Below, one piece after another: positions 14,556 through 18,682 of a DNA stretch of 18,682 bases (its first letter is position 1; every line of letters starts with the position of its first letter). The notes under the pieces were generated by a model. The model did no database searches, had not been told where the DNA came from, and worked only from the letters and a program-made list of their open reading frames with translations. The translations under genes were made by a program, and so were the position numbers. Location: contig CAMWTG010000016.1 in NCBI GenBank assembly GCA_947177115.1, forward strand, positions 1 to 18,682. The letters are read 5' to 3'. The DNA comes from an uncultured Clostridia bacterium. GTDB lineage: Bacteria; Bacillota; Clostridia; Oscillospirales; Oscillospiraceae.

Positions 14556-15995
14556 TCAGGCGGCGCTGCGGCCATAGCCGCTGCCGAAGAACTGGTTGAA
14601 GAAATCCTCCATATTGCCGTAATCGCTGTAGCCGTCCTCGTAGCCATCCGTCAGATCCTGCTGGGACTGGGCGGACTGAGGCGTGGGTTCCTCCGGCTTC
14701 TCCAGGGTGCTGCCGAAGGTAAGCTCGGTGGTATAGACCTTGCCGTTGCGGACGTAGGTAACGGTGACGGTGTCCCCGGCCTTATAGGTCTTGCTGCTGC
14801 TGACAGCGGAAGACAGGTCATCGGCGGAGGTGATGGTGGTGGTGCCCAGCATGGTGATCACATCACCGGCCTGGAGGCCGGCTTTTTCGGCGGGGCCGCC
14901 CTTCAGGACCTCCACCAGATAGGAGCCGCTGCGCATCCCGCTCTCCGGGAACCTGGACGCATCGCCCTGGGTGACGCCCATATAGGCGCGGCTGGTGACC
15001 TGGCCGTTTTCGATGATATCCTTGATGAGATCCAGCACATCATCGATAGGAATGGCGAAGCCCAGGCCCTCGGCGGCGGAACCGTTGCCGTCAGAGGAGG
15101 TTTTGGCGGTGACAATGCCCACCACCTCGCCGTAGCAGTTGAAGAGGGGGCCGCCGGAGTTGCCGGGATTGATCAGGGTGTCGGTCTGGATCATATTAAA
15201 GGGGGTGCCCTGGAGGTTGATTTCACGGTCCAGACAGGAGACAATGCCCTTGCTCATGGAGAAGGTCAGCTCTCCCAGAGGGTTGCCGATGGTGGAGACA
15301 TCCTCGCCTACGTTCAGAGCGGCGGAGGAGCCCAGGACCACGGGAGTCAGCTTGTCCTCGCCGGGATCCACCTTCAGCACAGCGATGTCGTAATCCGCAT
15401 CGCTGCCCACCACCTCGGCGGCATAGGTCTTGCCGTTATGCAGCGTGATCTGCACCTCGGTAGCGCCGCTGATTACATGGCAGTTGGTGGCGATATAGCC
15501 ATCGGCGGTGAGGATAAATCCGGAGCCGGAGCTGACCGACTGCCGCTGGATCGGCTGGCCGAAGATGTTATAGCCTGTGGACACGCCGGAGGAGTTGATG
15601 CTGACGCAGCTGTCCACATTGGCCTGGTAGACCTCGGGGAAAGTCAGCTTCTTGCTGCCGGTGACGGATACGGTGTCCAGCTTGCTCTCAGTCCGGCCGC
15701 TGACCTGCAGCTCGCCGCCAGCGCTCCCGCTGTCATCGGGCTGGACCTCCTCCGTTGTTGGGGCGGCCGGGCCGGACTCCGGCTGGCTGTTGATATACCA
15801 TCCGGCTCCAAACGCGCCGCCGATCAGCAGCGTTCCGCACAGGACTGCGGCAACGATCTTCCCCGCCCGCTTTTTTCTGGGGTTGACCGGGGCCGGGGGC
15901 TGAGGCTGGAAACCGGAGGCATCGGAGCGATAGCTGTAGTGGTACTCGCCGCTGCTCTGGTCCTGACTGCCGCTGTAATTATAATCGTCATACAT
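14556..15995 (-). CDS. HtrA/DegP-like membrane-anchored serine protease with PDZ domain
   Basis: The 479-residue protein has a Tyr/Gln/Ser-rich cytoplasmic N-terminus (1-39), a basic patch RKKR, and one transmembrane helix at about 47-68. A low-complexity linker and a trypsin-like domain follow, with the complete triad His173 (TNCHVI), Asp203 (YDIAVLKV) and Ser280 (NPGNSGGPL). One PDZ domain covers about 335-430 (GLQAGDVITMLG). A linker then ends in an aromatic tail, NMEDFFNQFFGSGYG. HtrA proteases act outside the membrane, degrading misfolded or damaged exported proteins. The anchored form is typical of Gram-positives. ATG at 15995 lies eight bases after AAGGAGG. The gene is alone on its strand, with its own promoter about 110 bases upstream. 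Confidence 0.95.
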   Translation of the reverse strand: MYDDYNYSGSQDQSSGEYHYSYRSDASGFQPQPPAPVNPRKKRAGKIVAAVLCGTLLIGGAFGAGWYINSQPESGPAAPTTEEVQPDDSGSAGGELQVSGRTESKLDTVSVTGSKKLTFPEVYQANVDSCVSINSSGVSTGYNIFGQPIQRQSVSSGSGFILTADGYIATNCHVISGATEVQITLHNGKTYAAEVVGSDADYDIAVLKVDPGEDKLTPVVLGSSAALNVGEDVSTIGNPLGELTFSMSKGIVSCLDREINLQGTPFNMIQTDTLINPGNSGGPLFNCYGEVVGIVTAKTSSDGNGSAAEGLGFAIPIDDVLDLIKDIIENGQVTSRAYMGVTQGDASRFPESGMRSGSYLVEVLKGGPAEKAGLQAGDVITMLGTTTITSADDLSSAVSSSKTYKAGDTVTVTYVRNGKVYTTELTFGSTLEKPEEPTPQSAQSQQDLTDGYEDGYSDYGNMEDFFNQFFGSGYGRSAA

Positions 15996-16106
15996 AGGAA
16001 TATCCTCCTTGTGAAATGTCTGTTTCGCGTCCGCTGGGGGCGTTCGCTTTTGATGTTGCTAGGATACAGTGGATTTATGACAAAAATATGAAGAAACTGA
16101 GGAAAG

Positions 16107-16136
16107 ATTATAAACATTCCAAAGATATTTTGTGAA
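16107..16136 (-). promoter_or_regulatory. Promoter of the HtrA-like protease gene
   Basis: On the minus strand, TTCACA (16131-16136) and a perfect TATAAT (16107-16112) are separated by 18 bases. The predicted leader is about 105 bases. I saw no CtsR- or CIRCE-type operator near it. Confidence 0.55.
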
Positions 16137-16212
16137 GAATGGGACGGGGGCGGATATCTCCCGTTCGCCCTCTGCCGGGACCCGCCCGGACCGGAGACAG
16201 GGAGGAAACATA

Positions 16213-16252
16213 ATAAGAACAGCGAAAGGCAGAAACCTTTCGCTGTTCTTAT
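16213..16252. repeat. 17-bp perfect inverted repeat (hairpin)
   Basis: Bases 16213-16229 are the exact reverse complement of 16236-16252, with a 6-base loop CAGAAA. No T-run follows on either strand, although the plus-strand 3' arm itself ends TTCTTAT. It is far from both flanking genes (about 220 bases from the HtrA start and 230 from the next gene). It could be a terminator of an unannotated small RNA, an insertion footprint or a protein-binding site. Confidence 0.7.
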
Positions 16253-16407
16253 ATGGTTTGGAAGATTGGATGAAAAGAAGTTGTTGTCTCTTGCAAGAAT
16301 AAAGATACAGGAAAGGTATTAAGAAAACCAGCGATAGTTGTTACAAAAGTATTAAATCTGGCTGCGGCCTTTGGAGGGACTCGTGAAAAAATAAACAGGG
16401 CTTGTTC

Positions 16408-16441
16408 TTTACTTGTTCATATTTGGACTCTATACTATATA
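16408..16441 (+). promoter_or_regulatory. Promoter of the two-TM zinc-ribbon protein gene
   Basis: Two overlapping sigma-A-like arrangements are possible, each with 17-base spacing: TTTACT (16408-16413) with TATACT (16431-16436), or TTGTTC (16413-16418) with TATATA (16436-16441). The leader would be about 40 bases. Confidence 0.5.
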
Positions 16442-16484
16442 AAAAAGAAGGGCGCTCCGGCCCGGTAAAAGCGAGGTTCGGTCT

Positions 16485-16913
16485 ATGCGGGATTTCTTTT
16501 ATCGCATCTCCAGCGCTATGGCCCGGTTCATGTATGGCCGCAATGGCTCCGATCAGTTGAATATGGCGCTGCTGGCGGCGTATCTGGTGCTGTGGGTGGT
16601 GCAGATCTTCTTTGGCCGCGTTTTCGCGGTGCGGATAGCCCTGGAGGCGGCGTCCGTGGTGCTGGCGGCGGTGGTGCTGTTCCGGTGCTTCTCCCGGAAC
16701 CTGGCCAAACGCCGGGCGGAAAACGCCAGGTTCTTAAACTGGTGGCGTCCGGTGAAAAACCGTCTCTCCGGCGCGCGGCAGCGGCGGCAGGATAAGGACC
16801 ACAAGTACTTTACCTGCAAGACCTGCAAAACCATCTGCCGGGTCCCGGCGGGGAAAGGCAAGATCGAGATCACCTGCCCTAAGTGCGGCGGAAAGATCAT
16901 CGGGAAGAGCTGA
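16485..16913 (+). CDS. Two-TM membrane protein with C-terminal zinc ribbon
   Basis: The 142-residue protein has two closely spaced hydrophobic helices at about residues 26-46 (MALLAAYLVLWVVQIFF) and 49-67 (IALEAASVVLAAVVLF). A strongly basic linker follows, then a C-terminal zinc ribbon with CKTCK at about 110-114 and CPKCGGKI at about 133-140. The layout suggests a hairpin in the membrane with the ribbon in the cytoplasm. I recognise the plan from uncharacterised clostridial proteins but no function. ATG at 16485 follows GCGAGG by eight bases. A GNAT gene follows after eight bases, so they form an operon. Confidence 0.78.
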   Translation: MRDFFYRISSAMARFMYGRNGSDQLNMALLAAYLVLWVVQIFFGRVFAVRIALEAASVVLAAVVLFRCFSRNLAKRRAENARFLNWWRPVKNRLSGARQRRQDKDHKYFTCKTCKTICRVPAGKGKIEITCPKCGGKIIGKS

Positions 16914-16921
16914 GGCGTGAA

Positions 16922-17437
16922 ATGTATTTAGAGACAGACCGGCTGATCATCCGGGATTTTACAAGGGAGGACGCCGCCGCCCTCCACGAAATTTTTGGCG
17001 ATGAAGAGACTATGGTCAACTGCGAACCGGCCTACGATTTTGAGAAAACAAAAAAGTTTCTGGAGGAGTTCTGTATCGGCAGAAAAGGAGCCGCTGCCGC
17101 CGTCCGGAAGGAGGACGGGAAACTGATCGGCTACATCCTCTTTAAATCCCTGGGGGAGGATCCGGGTGAGGACGTCTACGAGATAGGATGGATCTTCAAC
17201 AGGACCTGCTGGCGGCAGGGCTATGCCTATGAAGCCTGTTCCCGGGTGCTGGACTATGCCTTTGAGGCGCTGCATGCCCACAAGGTCATGGCGGAGGCCA
17301 TCGATGGCGTAAAGTCCGTGTCACTGATGAAAAAGCTGGGCATGAAGCTGGAGGGCATCCAGCGCAGCCACACCGGGGACAACAGGGGCGGCTGGGCGGA
17401 TCTTTACCTGTACGGAATGCTGCAAGAGGACAGATAG
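16922..17437 (+). CDS. GNAT-family N-acetyltransferase (RimJ/RimL-like)
   Basis: The 171-residue protein starts with 'LETDRLIIRDFTREDAAALHEIF', the classic opening of Acetyltransf_3 (RimJ/RimL-like) enzymes. It continues with 'EIGWIFNRTCWRQGYAYEA', where W-x-Q-G-Y-A-x-EA is the acetyl-CoA-binding loop. It ends with 'LMKKLGMKLEGIQRSH', the usual C-terminal strand. Members acetylate ribosomal protein N-termini, amino sugars or drugs; the substrate here is unknown. I chose ATG at 16922 because it gives the family N-terminus and follows TGAGG. The frame extends 13 codons upstream into the preceding gene. The stop is about 44 bases from a transposase remnant. Confidence 0.92.
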   Translation: MYLETDRLIIRDFTREDAAALHEIFGDEETMVNCEPAYDFEKTKKFLEEFCIGRKGAAAAVRKEDGKLIGYILFKSLGEDPGEDVYEIGWIFNRTCWRQGYAYEACSRVLDYAFEALHAHKVMAEAIDGVKSVSLMKKLGMKLEGIQRSHTGDNRGGWADLYLYGMLQEDR

Positions 17438-17481
17438 ACCGGAAAAAGGCGGCTGACGCTCTGCCGCGCTGGCCATCTCGC

Positions 17482-17724
17482 GTTGATTCTCTCAAATACT
17501 CGCCGAAACGTGTCACTATCCGGTATCCCGTGGGGCAGTTCCAGGAATTTCCCTAACCATTCCTCTCTTTCCTTCCCGAATTCCTCCATATCCGGAAAGT
17601 CTTCTCCTCCACATACTGCCGTACACAATTCTATGATAATGATGTCCTCCAGCTTGTGCAGGATATGTCTTCCATTTGTTCGCCGCGAATCTTCTACCCC
17701 TTCTAAGCCTACCTTCAGTTCCAT
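17482..17724 (-). pseudogene. Truncated ISAs1-family transposase (N-terminal 81 residues)
   Basis: The reading frame starts with ATG at 17724 and encodes the N-terminal transposase-associated domain of the ISAs1 family. Typical segments are 'DSRRTNGRHILHKLEDIIIIELCTAVCGGEDFPDMEEFG' in outline (visible as DSRRTNGRH, HKLEDIIIIELC and DFPDMEEFGKE) and 'LPHGIPDSDTFRRVFERIN' at about 63-81. The similarity stops at Asn81. The frame then runs into unrelated sequence to a stop at 17404. Full-length relatives have roughly 370 or more residues and carry the DDE catalytic core, which is absent here. The protein would be inactive. Confidence 0.85.
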
Positions 17725-17773
17725 ATTTCACAGTTTATCAAATTTCCTCAGAATTTCAAATGCTGTTGCCCTG
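17482..17773 (-). mobile_element. Remnant of an ISAs1-family insertion sequence
   Basis: The fragment holds the start of an ISAs1-type transposase on the minus strand and the presumed IS end next to it. The probable end is CAGGGCAACAG, read on the minus strand from 17773, about 50 bases before the transposase start. The other end, most of the transposase and the second terminal repeat are missing. The boundary near 17482 abuts the end of the GNAT gene region. No target duplication can be assigned. Confidence 0.7.
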
Positions 17774-17792
17774 ATTTCTTCTATTTCCCACC

Positions 17793-17820
17793 TTGACAAT
17801 TGCCGGAACCATGCTATAAT
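17793..17820 (+). promoter_or_regulatory. Promoter of the T-box/ilvB transcript
   Basis: Both hexamers match consensus perfectly: TTGACA (17793-17798) and TATAAT (17815-17820), 16 bases apart. Transcription should start near 17827, at the 5' end of the T-box leader. The promoter starts about 20 bases outside the presumed IS end. Confidence 0.9.
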
Positions 17821-17826
17821 AACAAA

Positions 17827-18117
17827 TAACCATAAGAAAACGCAGTGATGGGGAAAAAGCGAATCTGCTCCCGCTTCAGAGAGCCGGCGGACGGTGCGAG
17901 CCGGCGGAGGGACGTTTCGTGTCAGTCGCCCCGGAGCGGCCGGTCTGAACAGGGAAGGACCTTCAGTAGGACGGACGGAGCCCGACCGTTATGACGGGAA
18001 GTGATGTCAGTCACGCTGAGCGGCCGCCTCCGGCGGCAAGAAGAGTGGTACCGCAAGATTGTTGTTTTCAACGATCCTGTCTCTTTGTTGAACAAGAGAC
18101 AGGATCGTATTTTTTAC
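17827..18117 (+). promoter_or_regulatory. T-box leader (tRNA-sensing riboswitch), probably valine-specific
   Basis: The leader has the conserved T-box parts in order. Stem I runs from about 17850 to 17935 and includes CAGAGAGCCGG (17878-17888) of its upper part. The specifier loop lies near 17921-17928, a stem II/III region follows, and the T-box sequence AGAGTGGTACCGC is at 18042-18054. By position relative to CGUG and the CCCC arm that closes the loop, the specifier codon reads GUC (17925-17927), followed by a purine. GUC means tRNA-Val, which fits ilvB. UGGU at 18046-18049 would pair with the acceptor end of an uncharged tRNA with discriminator A. AAGAG (18041-18045) can pair with CUCUU (18081-18085) to form the antiterminator. 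That uses the 5' arm of the terminator, so the two are exclusive. Confidence 0.92.
18071..18115 (+). terminator. Regulated terminator of the T-box leader
   Basis: A perfect 15-bp stem (18071-18085 with 18094-18108) has an 8-base loop and is followed by a run of six T (18110-18115). It stops transcription when valyl-tRNA is charged and is disrupted when uncharged tRNA stabilises the antiterminator. It lies 23 bases before the ilvB start. Confidence 0.95.
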
Positions 18118-18138
18118 CCGGAGAAAGGATGATGAAAC

Positions 18139-18682
18139 TTGAAACTGACCGGCGCTGACATTGTTGTCAGGACTTTGATCGAGCAGGGGGTCACGACCGT
18201 TTTCGGCTACCCCGGCGGACAGGTGATCCATATCTACGATTCCCTGTACAAGTATCAGGACGAGCTCCGGCACGTCCTCACCGCCCACGAGCAGGGAGCC
18301 GCCCACGCCGCCGATGGCTGGGCCCGGGCCACGGGAAAGCCCGGGGTGGTCATCGCCACCTCCGGGCCGGGGGCCACCAACCTGGTCACCGGCATCGCCA
18401 CCGCCTTTTTGGATTCCATCCCCATGGTGGCGATCACCGGCAATGTGATGAACTCCCAGATCGGCACCGACTCCTTCCAGGAGATCGATATTACCGGCAT
18501 CACCCTGCCCATTACCAAGCACAATTATTTCGTGGGCGCGATCGAGGACCTGGCTGACACCATCCGGGAGGCCTTCCGGCTGGCGGTTTCCGGCCGCCCC
18601 GGCCCGGTGCTGGTGGACGTGCCCAAGGACATCCAGATCGCCTCCTATGACTATGAACCCCAGGCCCCCGTGGTCCCCGACC
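18139..18682 (+). CDS. ilvB: Acetolactate synthase large subunit (partial, 5' part)
   Basis: Acetolactate synthase joins two pyruvates (or pyruvate and 2-oxobutyrate) in the first common step of valine, leucine and isoleucine synthesis, using TPP and FAD. About 181 N-terminal residues are in the window. Typical segments are LTGADIVVRTLIEQGV, VFGYPGGQV at about 22-30, the TPP-activating Glu in LTAHEQGAAHAADGWAR, and SGPGATNLVTGIATA. GTDSFQEIDITG and the end of the PYR domain follow. The only in-frame start with a proper ribosome-binding site is TTG at 18139 (AAAGGA nine bases upstream). Two tandem in-frame stops lie just before it. The nearby ATGs at 18129 and 18132 are in another frame and end after nine codons. 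The gene is controlled by the T-box leader in front of it. Confidence 0.94.
   Translation, partial: MKLTGADIVVRTLIEQGVTTVFGYPGGQVIHIYDSLYKYQDELRHVLTAHEQGAAHAADGWARATGKPGVVIATSGPGATNLVTGIATAFLDSIPMVAITGNVMNSQIGTDSFQEIDITGITLPITKHNYFVGAIEDLADTIREAFRLAVSGRPGPVLVDVPKDIQIASYDYEPQAPVVPD

Larger units (their letters stand above)
16141..16484. other. AT-richer gap without a recognisable gene
   Basis: This 344-base stretch carries a 17-bp perfect hairpin (16213-16252) and, at its end, a plus-strand promoter. Between about 16250 and 16445 it is clearly AT-richer than the flanking genes. One plus-strand frame is open for about 60 codons up to a stop at 16468-16470 (it includes 'KPAIVVTKVLNLAAAFGG'). 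It has no start codon or ribosome-binding site, so I do not call a gene. It may hold a decayed gene or a small RNA. Confidence 0.5.

Noticed and set aside
16059..16083. Second possible promoter (TTGTCA with TATCCT) for the HtrA-like gene
   Set aside because: The spacing between the two hexamers is only about 11 bases, too short for sigma-A.
16294..16470. About 60-codon open frame in the gap before the two-TM protein gene
   Set aside because: It has no ATG, GTG or TTG start with a ribosome-binding site, and the protein matches nothing I recognise.
18129..18158. Nine-codon ORF starting with ATG ATG before ilvB, as a leader peptide
   Set aside because: Control is already explained by the T-box, and the ORF has no run of Val, Leu or Ile codons. 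It is better explained as the old start put out of frame by the 7-bp duplication.

Overview
The window is GC-rich, low-repeat chromosomal DNA. Most genes have strong AGGAGG-type ribosome-binding sites and sigma-A-like promoters. It also has a split transketolase, a T-box leader in front of ilvB, and a MarR regulator with housekeeping RNA-modification genes. Together these suggest a GC-rich member of the Clostridia (Bacillota), most like gut Oscillospiraceae. The species cannot be named from the sequence alone.

Layout, left to right. (1) Positions 1-2830 are on the minus strand: a partial zinc-ribbon membrane protein, rsmI (16S rRNA methyltransferase) and a methionine-rich lipoprotein. Each has its own promoter, and a hairpin terminator closes the lipoprotein gene. 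(2) Positions 2951-7286 are on the plus strand: a MarR-type regulator divergent from the lipoprotein, prfB (release factor 2, here without the usual programmed frameshift), a small lipoprotein, and the two halves of a split transketolase ending in a strong terminator. (3) Positions 7326-7486 hold a 161-bp, nearly perfectly palindromic MITE-like element in the convergent gap. (4) Positions 7537-12036 are a minus-strand gene run: GNAT acetyltransferase, NifS-like cysteine desulfurase, MATE exporter, RlmA-type 23S rRNA methyltransferase and a small tail-anchored unknown protein. (5) Positions 12065-14446 are a plus-strand run: two GNAT acetyltransferases, then mtaB (ms2t6A37 tRNA methylthiotransferase). 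(6) Positions 14556-15995 carry an HtrA-like membrane-anchored PDZ protease on the minus strand. (7) Positions 16000-16484 are an AT-richer gap with a 17-bp perfect hairpin. It is followed by a two-TM zinc-ribbon protein and a fourth GNAT on the plus strand. (8) Positions 17482-17773 are a truncated ISAs1-family transposase remnant. (9) Positions 17793-18682 hold a consensus promoter, a complete T-box leader with a probable valine (GUC) specifier, and the start of ilvB, the acetolactate synthase large subunit.

Most of the region is housekeeping: translation (rsmI, prfB, rlmA, mtaB), central carbon metabolism (transketolase) and branched-chain amino acid synthesis (ilvB). Envelope and stress functions and acetyltransferases are interspersed. 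I see no defence island, prophage or CRISPR array and no clear sign of a wholly new system. The most unusual items are the MITE-like palindrome, the 7-bp tandem duplication that appears to have moved the ilvB start codon to TTG, and the unexplained hairpin-bearing gap near 16.2 kb.
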